Below, piece by piece: positions 1 to 8,053 of a DNA stretch of 64,000 nt. The position numbers were made by a program, and so were the translations under genes. Within the stretch, counting starts at the first letter, position 1. Each line of letters opens with the position of its first letter. This DNA is from Pseudaminobacter soli (ex Zhang et al. 2022). GTDB lineage: Bacteria > Pseudomonadota > Alphaproteobacteria > Rhizobiales > Rhizobiaceae. The notes under the pieces are model-generated. The model searched no databases and was not told the origin of the DNA. It worked only from the letters and a program-made list of their open reading frames with translations. The stretch covers positions 232,168-296,167 of the forward strand of contig NZ_JABVCF010000009.1 of the NCBI RefSeq assembly GCF_014595955.1. The letters are read 5' to 3'.

Positions 1-806
1 GTGGCGCGGCCGCCTTCCGTGACGATCTCCTTTACCTCGGCCGAGGTGAGGACCTTGCCTCCAGCAGCAGTCACCATTGTTTCGAGTGCCCCGATCATAG
101 TGTCGGCCCCGCCCTTGCCTAGCACCATGCCGAAACTCTGGTTCGCCATGGATTCCAGGTATGGGAACACGGCTCCACCGGCGATGTCGGGCGCGAAGTC
201 GAGATGCATGCCCCACGCGGCGAGAGTCGCCCGCACATGCTCCGACTCGAACGTCTCGGTAAGCCAGGCGCGGGGCGACATGAGAAGCAGACGGACGGTG
301 TCGAGCGCGCCCATCTTCTTCTTGCGCCATGCGTTCCATGCCGTGCCGGCCAGCGCGCGTAACGACATCGGCGAGCCGAGCACTCGAAACAGATGCTCCG
401 CCTCACCCGGGAACTCCGCGACAAGCCGGCGCCACATATCGGCATCAGCCTCGGAGAATTCCGAAATCCGCGAGACCGTCGTATTCAGGTCCGTGCTCAC
501 GCCGAACCAGCGCCCGTCCGGGAACACGCTGGCGAAGCAGTCGCTTGCCGGGACGAACTCCAGTCCGGCTAAGATCAATTCATTTGCATATTTCTTGTGG
601 AAGGCAGAGCCCGCGAACAGGCTGAGGTTCATGGCCCCGAAGTCGTGACGGAAGCCCGGCAGAGTGCATTCTCTTGTTTGAACTGCGCCGCCGATGCAGT
701 CGTTGCGTTCGAAAAGCGCGACCTTCCAGCCTTTCAAGGCCAGATGAGCGGCACAGGCGAGGCTGTTGTGGCCCGCCCCGATGAATATCGCGTCGAACTC
801 GCTCAC
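1..806 (-). CDS. FAD-dependent oxidoreductase, phytoene-desaturase-like (partial)
   Basis: The gene reads leftward and runs off the window edge, so only the N-terminal 268 codons are visible and the C-terminus is missing. The first residues carry a dinucleotide-binding motif, FIGAGHNSLACAAHLALKG, followed by an acidic/Arg turn (ALFERNDCIGGAVQT) typical of the CrtI-like NAD(P)/FAD oxidoreductases. I chose a GTG start at 806 because a purine-rich GAGGGGGGA lies directly before it, though the spacing is tight. It is divergent from the cyclase-family gene at 922. The gene at 2026 belongs to the same family, so two paralogous flavoenzymes flank the cyclase. The family oxidises diverse substrates and is not restricted to carotenoids; no carotenoid genes are nearby, so the substrate is unknown. 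Confidence 0.85.
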   Translation of the reverse strand, partial: MSEFDAIFIGAGHNSLACAAHLALKGWKVALFERNDCIGGAVQTRECTLPGFRHDFGAMNLSLFAGSAFHKKYANELILAGLEFVPASDCFASVFPDGRWFGVSTDLNTTVSRISEFSEADADMWRRLVAEFPGEAEHLFRVLGSPMSLRALAGTAWNAWRKKKMGALDTVRLLLMSPRAWLTETFESEHVRATLAAWGMHLDFAPDIAGGAVFPYLESMANQSFGMVLGKGGADTMIGALETMVTAAGGKVLTSAEVKEIVTEGGRA

Positions 807-921
807 TCCCCCCTCGCCTTTTCTTTAGGCTTAAAGATAATTGCAGATGCATATGTTTTCGTCTAGTGGATATTGGGGGAGCTTGAGGACTGCTCAAGAA
901 AAACGTTTGGAGGGGACATTC

Positions 922-1713
922 ATGAACACGCAGCAACTTCTTGGCGAGCTTGCCGGACAGCTTCTGTCGGGCGGGATCGAAGTGGTCGACTTGACCGCCG
1001 TGCTCGGCCCCGAGACGCCACTGATCAAGCTGCCGCCGGAGATTGCCGTCGACACGCCGAAGGTCGAGATCCACACCATCTCGAACTACGACAAGAACGG
1101 CCCCTTCTGGGCCTGGAACTGGCTGAAGCTCGGCGAGCATTCCGGCACGCATTTCGACGCGCCGATCCACTGGATTACCGGCAAGGACTATCCGGACGGT
1201 GCCACCGACACGCTGCCCGTCGGCAAGCTGGTCGCGCCGGTCAATGTCATCGACTGCTCCAGGGAATCGGACGAGAACCACGATTTCCTTTTGACGGTCG
1301 ACCACATCAAGGCTTGGGAAGACAAACACGGCGCGATCAAGGCCGGCGAATGGGTTGTGATGCGCACCGACTGGTACAAGCGCAACCACTCGGAGGCCGA
1401 ATTCCTGAACGCCAACGAAACCGGCCCGCACACGCCCGGTCCGACCGCCGAAGCGATCCAATACCTGATCGGCAAGGACATCGTCGGCTGGGGCAGCGAG
1501 ACGATCGGCACCGACGCCGGCCTCGCAGGCGGCATGAACCCGCCCTTCCCCGCGCACAACCTGATGCACAAGGCCAACAAGTACGGCCTCGCCAGCCTGT
1601 GCAACCTGGACAAGCTGCCGCCGAAGGGCGCCATCCTGATCGCCGCGCCGCTGAAGATCGAGCACGGCACCGGCAGCCCGATCCGCGCGCTGGCGCTGGT
1701 AGCTAGGGGGTGA
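922..1713 (+). CDS. Cyclase family protein (kynurenine-formamidase-like metal hydrolase)
   Basis: A 263-residue protein of the Cyclase family (PF04199), which includes kynurenine formamidase and other metal-dependent amide or lactone hydrolases. The family metal-binding signature is visible at about residues 73-83 as HSGTHFDAPIH (H-x-G-T-H-x-D-x-P-x-H). The ATG at 922 is preceded by GGAGGGG at good spacing. An in-frame ATG lies farther upstream (841), but it has no comparable ribosome site and adds a non-conserved tail. It lies between two FAD oxidoreductases and upstream of indolepyruvate oxidoreductase genes, which hints at ring- or amide-opening in aromatic or amino-acid breakdown. That role is inference; the family assignment is secure. 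Confidence 0.88.
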   Translation: MNTQQLLGELAGQLLSGGIEVVDLTAVLGPETPLIKLPPEIAVDTPKVEIHTISNYDKNGPFWAWNWLKLGEHSGTHFDAPIHWITGKDYPDGATDTLPVGKLVAPVNVIDCSRESDENHDFLLTVDHIKAWEDKHGAIKAGEWVVMRTDWYKRNHSEAEFLNANETGPHTPGPTAEAIQYLIGKDIVGWGSETIGTDAGLAGGMNPPFPAHNLMHKANKYGLASLCNLDKLPPKGAILIAAPLKIEHGTGSPIRALALVARG

Positions 1714-1806
1714 GCTAGGCCGACTTCGGAATAGGATCCGGCTGGCCATGAACGGCAGGTGGAAGTTGGCGGAAATGGGTAGGTTGGGCAAGGCAGGTGC
1801 CCCTGC

Positions 1807-1968
1807 GCACCCCCCTCTGTCCTGCCGGACATCTCCCCCTCAAGGGGGGAGATTGGCAGCGTTGATCGTGCCGCCATTTCTGCAACGCTGGCGATTGGCG
1901 AAACCGACGCGGCCGGCTCAATCTCCCCCCTTGAGGGGGAGATGTCCGGCAGGACAGAGGGGGGTGCG
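1807..1968. repeat. Inverted palindromic repeat pair
   Basis: Two nearly identical ~48-base arms face each other: 1807-1854 and 1920-1968. Each contains CACCCCCCTCTGTCCTGCCG and an internal C-run/G-run hairpin, separated by ~65 bases. This fills most of the 312-base gap 1714-2025, in which no gene is seen. Such elements are dispersed non-coding mosaics in rhizobial genomes. The arms could fold into a long cruciform or stop transcription after the cyclase gene. Confidence 0.85.
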
Positions 1969-2025
1969 AACGGGCACTCGCCAACCCCTTAGGGCAAACG
2001 TTATCCCGCCTGCGAGCCGCCGCCC

Positions 2026-3594
2026 ATGATCCCCGACCACATCATCGTCGGCAGCGGCATCAATGCGCTCGTCTGCGCGGCGATCCTTGCCGGGAAGGGC
2101 CGCAAGGTGCTGGTGCTCGAGCGCAACGACCGCATCGGCGGCTGCATCCGCACCGACGAGATCACCGCGCCCGGTTTTGTCCATGACGTGATGGCGACGA
2201 CCTGGGTGCTGTTCACGACCGGGCCGGCATTCGCCACCCTTGGCAAGGACCTCGCCCGCCACGGCCTCGAATTCTGCAACAGCGGCACACCGACCGGCGT
2301 GCTCATGCCGGACGGCCGTCACGTCGTGCAGCGGAGGAACCGCGCGGCGAACGTCTCCGCGTTGAACGCGCTGGCTGAAGGCGACGGCGACCAGTATGCT
2401 CGGGATGTCGACGACATCGGGCGCAATGCCGGGCTGCTCTTTGGCCTGCTCGGCGGCCGCCTGTGGTCGACGCAGATCCTGAAGCTCCTGTCCGCCGAGG
2501 CATGGCGGCGCGGACCGCGAAATCTCGCCGCGTTCCTGGGCGAGGCGTTGGTTCCGGCGCGCGGCTGGCTGGAGACGTCATATGCGTCCGAGACATCGCG
2601 GGCGTTGTGGGCTCCGTGGGTGCTGCATGCCGGCCTCGGGCCCGAGGACGCCTTTTCCGGCCAGATCGCCAAGGTGATCACCTTTGCGCTGGAAGCGGCC
2701 GGCGCGCCGATCGTCAAGGGCGGCGCACGGAACATGCTTTCCGCCTTCGAGGCTCTGATCAAGGAGCGCGGCGGCACGATCCGCACTGGCGCCGACGTCG
2801 CCTCCATCATTCGCTCCACCGGCCGCGCGGTCGGCGTGCGCCTCGCCTCCGGCGAGGAGATCCGGGCGCAAAAGGCCGTCATCTGCTCGGTGACGCCGAC
2901 GCAGTTCTACGGCCGGCTGCTCGATGGCGGGGCCGGCGAAGGCGAAGGCCAGGCGGTTCGTTCGTACCGATACGGCAAAGGCAACTTCCAGATCCACTAC
3001 GCGCTCGATCGTCCGACGGCCTGGAGGGGCGAAGGGCTGGGCGAAGTCGCGCTGCTGCACCTCACGCCCGGGCTCGACGGCGTGTCGAAGGCCTGCAACG
3101 AGGCGATCCGCGGGCTGCTTCCGGAAACCCCGACCATCTGCGTCGGCCAGCCGCATGTGCTCGACGCCTCGCGCTGCCCGCCGGGCAAGGCAATCCTCTG
3201 GCTGCAGTTGCCGGAAGCGCCTCGTTTCGTGAAGGGCGACGCCGCCGGGGAACTCTCCATCCCTTCCGATGGGTCCTGGACGGAATCGCTGCGCGAGGCC
3301 TATGCGGATCGCGTCGAGCAGATCCTTTCCAATCACATTGACGGTTTTCGCGAAAGCGTGATCGCGCGCCGCGCCTATTCGCCGGCCGACCTCGAGTCGA
3401 TGAACATCAATCTCGTCGGCGGCGATCCCTATGGCGGCTCGTCGACGATAGACCAGTCCTTCCTGTGGCGGCCGTTCAAGACGAGCCGCAATCACGAGAC
3501 GCCGGTCGAGGACCTCTATCACATCGGCGCGTCGACGCATCCGGGCGCGGGGCTCGGCGGCGGCTCGGGCTTTCTCCTGGCGCAAAGGCTCTAG
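2026..3594 (+). CDS. FAD-dependent oxidoreductase, phytoene-desaturase-like
   Basis: A complete 522-residue flavoprotein. The N-terminus has the Rossmann motif IVGSGINALVCAAILAGKG and then VLVLERNDRIGGCIRT, the usual FAD-binding start of the CrtI/amine-oxidase superfamily. The C-terminus ends with GASTHPGAGLGGGSGFLLA, matching the conserved C-terminal FAD-contacting segment (HPGGG-like). It resembles the partial gene at 1-806. The MarR gene begins at the base after its stop codon, so the two are probably cotranscribed. The substrate cannot be told from sequence; carotenoid chemistry is unlikely given the neighbours. Confidence 0.88.
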   Translation: MIPDHIIVGSGINALVCAAILAGKGRKVLVLERNDRIGGCIRTDEITAPGFVHDVMATTWVLFTTGPAFATLGKDLARHGLEFCNSGTPTGVLMPDGRHVVQRRNRAANVSALNALAEGDGDQYARDVDDIGRNAGLLFGLLGGRLWSTQILKLLSAEAWRRGPRNLAAFLGEALVPARGWLETSYASETSRALWAPWVLHAGLGPEDAFSGQIAKVITFALEAAGAPIVKGGARNMLSAFEALIKERGGTIRTGADVASIIRSTGRAVGVRLASGEEIRAQKAVICSVTPTQFYGRLLDGGAGEGEGQAVRSYRYGKGNFQIHYALDRPTAWRGEGLGEVALLHLTPGLDGVSKACNEAIRGLLPETPTICVGQPHVLDASRCPPGKAILWLQLPEAPRFVKGDAAGELSIPSDGSWTESLREAYADRVEQILSNHIDGFRESVIARRAYSPADLESMNINLVGGDPYGGSSTIDQSFLWRPFKTSRNHETPVEDLYHIGASTHPGAGLGGGSGFLLAQRL

Positions 3595-4077
3595 ATGGAC
3601 CAGAGCGTGCAGCCACGGCGCCAGCGCACCGCCACCCTTGGACAGATCGGGCTGCAGCAGTTCGCGCCCTATCTGATGAACCGCATCATGGGCCGCTACA
3701 ATGCGACCCTGCGCGACGAATTCCGCACGCGCGGCCTCACCATTGTCCAGGTTCGTACGATGGCGGTATTGTCGGTGATCGAGGGAGTCACCGTGAACGA
3801 CCTCTCCGTCTATACCGTCATCGAGCAGTCGACGCTTTCGCGCACCCTCGACACATTGGAGGCGCAGGGGTTTGTACGCCGCGAGCAAGGCGAGACCGAC
3901 AGCCGGGTGCGCAAGCTCTACCTCACCGATGACGGCCGCGCCGAATTTGGCCGAGCCTGGCCGGCCATGCACGATGCGTTCGAGGCGATGTTCGACGACA
4001 TCGACGACGCCGAATACGCCGGATTCATTGCGACGCTACAGAAGATGCTGAAGAATATTCGCAAGCACGAGATTTGA
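3595..4077 (+). CDS. MarR family transcriptional regulator
   Basis: A 160-residue winged-helix protein of normal MarR length. The recognition-helix region reads STLSRTLDTLEAQGFVRRE (about residues 80-100), and the wing reads DSRVRKLYLTDDG. The start codon directly abuts the stop of the FAD oxidoreductase gene. MarR proteins are usually ligand-responsive repressors, often responding to aromatic acids or phenolics, which fits the neighbouring aromatic-type genes. It probably controls the surrounding module; the ligand is unknown. Confidence 0.9.
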   Translation: MDQSVQPRRQRTATLGQIGLQQFAPYLMNRIMGRYNATLRDEFRTRGLTIVQVRTMAVLSVIEGVTVNDLSVYTVIEQSTLSRTLDTLEAQGFVRREQGETDSRVRKLYLTDDGRAEFGRAWPAMHDAFEAMFDDIDDAEYAGFIATLQKMLKNIRKHEI

Positions 4078-4091
4078 GCGATGCTGGATAG

Positions 4092-4227
4092 CCCCCTCTC
4101 CGCCTCGCGGAGCCTGTCCTCGGGCCGGCCAATGGCCGGACCCGGGGGAGCGGACGGGAGCCAAGCTGGACGCCCATCCTCGCCCCCTTTAGGGGGAGAG
4201 GTGGCCGCGAAGCGGCCGGAGAGCGGG
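4092..4227. repeat. Mosaic palindromic intergenic element, copy A
   Basis: A ~136-base non-coding block. It shares CCCTCTCCGCCTCG at one end, a central GGGGAGCGGACGG...AGCCA..GCTG.ACGCCC segment, and a G-rich GGGGGAGAGGTG...GGAGAG end with the element at 10885-11015. Internal arms can pair (for example the C-run before and G-run after 4190). It lies just before iorA. Confidence 0.75.
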
Positions 4228-4252
4228 TGCTTTTCAGCTTCTGGAGATGGCC

Positions 4253-6406
4253 ATGGCTGAGCGCTCCTTCGTCAAGGAAGTCGAAAAACTTCGCCTCGGC
4301 GAGGGCCAGGAATTTGCCGGCGAAGGCATCCTCGCCATCACCAAGGCGCTGCTGCAGTGCGGCGTCGGCTATGTCGGCGGCTACCAGGGCGCGCCGATCA
4401 GCCATCTCATGGACGTTCTCGCCGACGCGCAGGACATTCTTGGGGAACTCGGCGTGCATTTCGAGGCGAGCGCCTCCGAGGCGACCGCCACGGCCATGCT
4501 GGCTGCCTCCGTGCACTATCCGATCCGTGGTGCTGCGACCTTCAAGTCCACGGTTGGCACAAACGTCGCCTCCGACGCGCTGGCGAACCTCGCCTCGGGG
4601 GGCGTCACCGGCGGTGCGCTGATCATCGTCGGCGAGGACTATGGCGAAGGCTCCTCCATCATGCAGGAGCGCAGCCACGCCTTTGCCATGAAAAGCCAGG
4701 TCTGGCTGCTCGACCCGCGCCCGAACCTGCCGTCGATCGTCAAGGCGGTGGAGGACGGTTTTGAGCTTTCGGAGGCCTCCAATACGCCGGTCATGCTGCT
4801 GGTGCGCATCCGCTGCTGCCACGTCCACGGCCGCTTCGTGGCCAAGGACAATAAGCGCCCGACCATGACTGTCGCCGAGGCGCTGTCGGCGCCGCGCCGC
4901 GACACCGGCCGCATCGTGCTGCCCCCCGCCTCCTTCCTGCACGAGAAGGAGAAGGTGGAGAAGCGCTGGCCGGCGGCGGTTGATTTCATCCGCTCGCGCA
5001 AGATCAACGAGTTCTTCGGCCCAGCCGACGGCAAGGTCGGCATCGTCTGCCAAGGCGGCATGTACAACGCCGTCATCCGCGCCCTGCAACGGCTGGGCCT
5101 CGCCGACACCTATGGCGACACCGAGGTGCCGCTCTATGTGCTCAACGCCGCCTATCCGCTGGTCGACGACGAGTTCCTGACTTTCTGCGAAGGCAAGGAC
5201 GCAGTGCTGGTCGTCGAGGAAGGCCAACCCAACTATATTGAGCAGTCCTTCGCCGCGATGCTGCACAAGGCCGGGCGCGACACGAAGGTTGTCGGCAAGG
5301 AGTTTTTGCCGATGGCCGGCGAATATACCGGCCAGGTGATGCTCGACGGCATCGGCGGCTTCCTGCGCACCCATGCGGCCCATCTGTTGCCGGCCGCGGT
5401 GCGCGCGCCCAACACGGCGGGCAACGGCCACGACATTCCCGACCTCACCCGCGTCGTGCCCGGCCGACCGCCGGGCTTCTGTACCGGCTGTCCGGAGCGG
5501 CCGATCTTCGCGGCGACGAAGCTGGTCGAGCAAGAGCTCGGCAAGCACCACATCGCCTCCGACATCGGCTGCCATCTCTTCTCGATCATGCCGCCATTCG
5601 AGCTCGGCGCCACGACGATGGGCTACGGCCTCGGCCCTGCCTCGGCGTCCGCCTTCAATTCGCCCGAAGCGAAGAAGCGCTCGATCTCCTTCGTCGGCGA
5701 CGGCGGCTTCTGGCACAACGGCCTGACCTCCTCGATCGGCAACGCCGTGTTCAACAAGAACGACGGCGTGATCGTCATCGTCGACAACTATTATTCTGCG
5801 GCGACCGGCGGACAGGACATCCTGTCGTCGCGGGCGGACAACCGCACGAAGGCGACGAAGCACCCGATCACCGAGGCGGTGAAGGGCATGGGCGTCAAAT
5901 GGGTGCGCCAGATCGACCGCACCTATGACGTGCCGAAGATGCGGGCGACTCTCAAGGAGGCGCTGACTACCGGGGAGACCGGACCGAAGGTCATCGTCGC
6001 TTCCTCGGAGTGCATGCTCAACCGTCAGCGGCGCGAGCGGCCGCTGGTCGACAAGGCGATCAAGGGCGGCGAGCGTGTGGTCAAGCCGCGCTTCGGCGTC
6101 GACGAGGACATCTGCACGGGCGATCACGCCTGCATGCGCCTCTCCGGCTGCCCGTCGCTCTCGGTGAAGACGCTCGACGATCCGCTGCGCGACGACCCGG
6201 TCGCGCATATCGATCAGTCCTGCGTCGGCTGCGGCAATTGCGGCGAGGTGGCCGACGCGGCGGTGCTCTGCCCCTCCTTCTACCGTGCCGACACGGTGCA
6301 CAATCCCGGCGGCTGGGACCGTTTTGCGGACGCGATGCGGCGGAAGGCGATCGGAATGCTGCAACGCCTGCGCGAGCGCCGGAGGCTGACCTTCGCCGAT
6401 GCTTGA
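4253..6406 (+). CDS. iorA: Indolepyruvate ferredoxin oxidoreductase, alpha subunit-like
   Basis: About 717 residues, similar in architecture to IorA: an N-terminal pyruvate-oxidoreductase region, a thiamine-diphosphate-binding region (SISFVGDGGFWHNGLTSSIG followed by an N-rich segment IVDNYYSA), and a C-terminal iron-sulfur region with CVGCGNCG and further cysteines. The enzyme oxidatively decarboxylates aryl-pyruvates to aryl-acetyl-CoA. The ATG at 4253 is preferred over 4247 because GGAG lies six bases before it. The gene overlaps the iorB-like gene by 8 bases. These aerobic-type homologues act in aromatic amino-acid or arylacetate catabolism; the actual 2-oxo acid here is not known. Confidence 0.88.
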   Translation: MAERSFVKEVEKLRLGEGQEFAGEGILAITKALLQCGVGYVGGYQGAPISHLMDVLADAQDILGELGVHFEASASEATATAMLAASVHYPIRGAATFKSTVGTNVASDALANLASGGVTGGALIIVGEDYGEGSSIMQERSHAFAMKSQVWLLDPRPNLPSIVKAVEDGFELSEASNTPVMLLVRIRCCHVHGRFVAKDNKRPTMTVAEALSAPRRDTGRIVLPPASFLHEKEKVEKRWPAAVDFIRSRKINEFFGPADGKVGIVCQGGMYNAVIRALQRLGLADTYGDTEVPLYVLNAAYPLVDDEFLTFCEGKDAVLVVEEGQPNYIEQSFAAMLHKAGRDTKVVGKEFLPMAGEYTGQVMLDGIGGFLRTHAAHLLPAAVRAPNTAGNGHDIPDLTRVVPGRPPGFCTGCPERPIFAATKLVEQELGKHHIASDIGCHLFSIMPPFELGATTMGYGLGPASASAFNSPEAKKRSISFVGDGGFWHNGLTSSIGNAVFNKNDGVIVIVDNYYSAATGGQDILSSRADNRTKATKHPITEAVKGMGVKWVRQIDRTYDVPKMRATLKEALTTGETGPKVIVASSECMLNRQRRERPLVDKAIKGGERVVKPRFGVDEDICTGDHACMRLSGCPSLSVKTLDDPLRDDPVAHIDQSCVGCGNCGEVADAAVLCPSFYRADTVHNPGGWDRFADAMRRKAIGMLQRLRERRRLTFADA

Positions 6407-8036
6407 CCGCCCGCGAACGCCGGCGCCGGCAGGCGCCTCAGAGGTCATCAAGCTCGCCATCCTCGCGGTCGGCGGACAGGGCGGGGGCGTGCTCGCCGAC
6501 TGGATCATCGACGTTGCCGAGCGCAGCGACTATCTCGCCCAATCAACCTCCGTGGCCGGCGTGGCGCAGCGCACCGGCGCGACCATCTACTACATCGAGA
6601 TGGCGCCCGACCGCGGCCGGCTTCCGGTCTTCGCGCTTTCACCGGCGCAGGGCGACGTCGACATCCTCATTGCCGCCGAGCTGATGGAGGCGGGCCGCGC
6701 CATCATGCGCGGCTTCGTGACGCCCGACCGCACCACGCTCATCGCTTCCTCCCACCGCATCGCGGCGGTCTCGGAGAAGATCCTGCCCGGCGACGGCCGC
6801 GCTGACTCCGCCAAGGTCCGCGAGGCCGCGCTTGCCGCCTCGAAGCGCTTCATCGCCTTTGACATGGAGCAGATCGCAGTATCGGCGGGCTCGGTGATCT
6901 CGGCCAGCCTGCTGGGCGCGCTGGCGGGCTCGGGCGCCCTGCCCTTTTCGCGCGAGACCTACGAGCAGGCGATCCTCGCCGGGGAGCGCGGCGTCAAGGC
7001 GAGCCTGGCAGCCTTCGCTGCAGCGTATGACAGGGCAGCAGACGTTAGCTCCTCAAAACCCGACGAGCGTGCAAGGTCTGTGATTTCACCCCCACCCCTC
7101 ACCCCTCCTCACAAGGATGAAGGGTTGGAGGTGGGGGCGTCTGATGGCGGAAGCGGCAGCCAGGTGAGGGGCGGCACAGCGGTCTCAAAACAAGGCGTAA
7201 GCGGTCCCGCTTCGCAGGTGGCCGGCTGGTACGCCCAGCTCGCCCGAGTCAGCCGTCTCCCCGAGCCCGTCCGCGAGATGGCAATCCGTGGCCTGAAGAA
7301 GGTCGTCGACTACCAGGATCTCGCCTACGGGGCGGACTATCTGGACCAGTTGGACCGGGCGATCGCGTTCGACGACGCCGGACACGGCTTCGCCCTTTCG
7401 ATTGCCGCAGCAAAGCACCTCGCCAACGCCATGTGCTACGATGACATGATCCGCGTGGCCGACCTCAAGACGCGCTCCAGCCGCGTGGCGCGGGTCAGGC
7501 GCGAGGTTGGCGTGCGCGGCGATGCGGTGCTGCGGGTGACCGAATATTTCCATCCGCGCATCGAGGAATTCTGCGGCACCATGCCGGTCCGCCTCGGCCG
7601 CTTCATCGAAGACCGCCCTGGCCTCGCCGCTTTCCTCGACCGGCGGATCAACCGTGGCCGCCGTGTGCGCACCGACGGCATGATCGGCTTCGCCACCCTG
7701 TGGCTGATCGGCGGCCTGCGTCGCTGGCGCCGGAAACTGCTGCGCCACGCTGTCGAGGTCGAGCACCTCGATCGCTGGTACGCGTTGGCGCTCAGCCACG
7801 TTCCGGCCAACTACGCGCTGGCGGTGGAGGTCTTGGAATGCCGCCGCCTGATCAAGGGCTACAGCGACACCCACGCCCGCGCGCATTCAAAGTTCGACCG
7901 CGTGCTCTCCGGCCTGGAACTGGTGAAGGGCCGGGCCGACGCCGCCGACTGGATCAGACGCCTGCGCGAGGCCGCGCTGAAGGACGAGAAGGGCGAAATG
8001 CTCGACGGCGCCCTGAAGACAGTCGCCTCGCTCTGA
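6399..8036 (+). CDS. Indolepyruvate oxidoreductase beta-like subunit with C-terminal extension
   Basis: A 545-residue protein. Residues about 15-215 are the gamma/beta-type pyruvate-oxidoreductase domain (LAILAVGGQGGGVLADWI). A long C-terminal domain from about 265 resembles the DUF6537-type extension in fused aerobic IorB proteins. The two are joined by a linker that contains an in-frame repeat element (7084-7173). Its start overlaps the end of iorA by 8 bases, so the two are translationally coupled. It should pair with the alpha subunit. The function is confident at family level; the substrate is not. Confidence 0.85.
   Translation: MLDRPRTPAPAGASEVIKLAILAVGGQGGGVLADWIIDVAERSDYLAQSTSVAGVAQRTGATIYYIEMAPDRGRLPVFALSPAQGDVDILIAAELMEAGRAIMRGFVTPDRTTLIASSHRIAAVSEKILPGDGRADSAKVREAALAASKRFIAFDMEQIAVSAGSVISASLLGALAGSGALPFSRETYEQAILAGERGVKASLAAFAAAYDRAADVSSSKPDERARSVISPPPLTPPHKDEGLEVGASDGGSGSQVRGGTAVSKQGVSGPASQVAGWYAQLARVSRLPEPVREMAIRGLKKVVDYQDLAYGADYLDQLDRAIAFDDAGHGFALSIAAAKHLANAMCYDDMIRVADLKTRSSRVARVRREVGVRGDAVLRVTEYFHPRIEEFCGTMPVRLGRFIEDRPGLAAFLDRRINRGRRVRTDGMIGFATLWLIGGLRRWRRKLLRHAVEVEHLDRWYALALSHVPANYALAVEVLECRRLIKGYSDTHARAHSKFDRVLSGLELVKGRADAADWIRRLREAALKDEKGEMLDGALKTVASL
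7084..7173 (+). repeat. Palindromic repeat inserted in frame in iorB-like gene
   Basis: The segment starts CACCCCCACCCCTCACCCCT and closes with a complementary GGAGGTGGGGG arm, then GTGAGGGGCGG. It is translated without a stop as PPPLTPPHKDEG plus a Gly/Ser-rich tail, exactly between the two folded domains. A related copy lies in frame in the ABC ATPase gene at 26829-26873. Confidence 0.75.
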
Positions 8037-8053
8037 TCAATGCCCCGCCCCCA

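Noticed and set aside
4025..6508. An 827-codon open frame antisense to iorA
   Set aside because: It is a by-product of high GC codon bias. The sense strand has thiamine-diphosphate and iron-sulfur motifs, and the antisense peptide is Arg/Gly/Ala/Val-rich with no recognisable domain.
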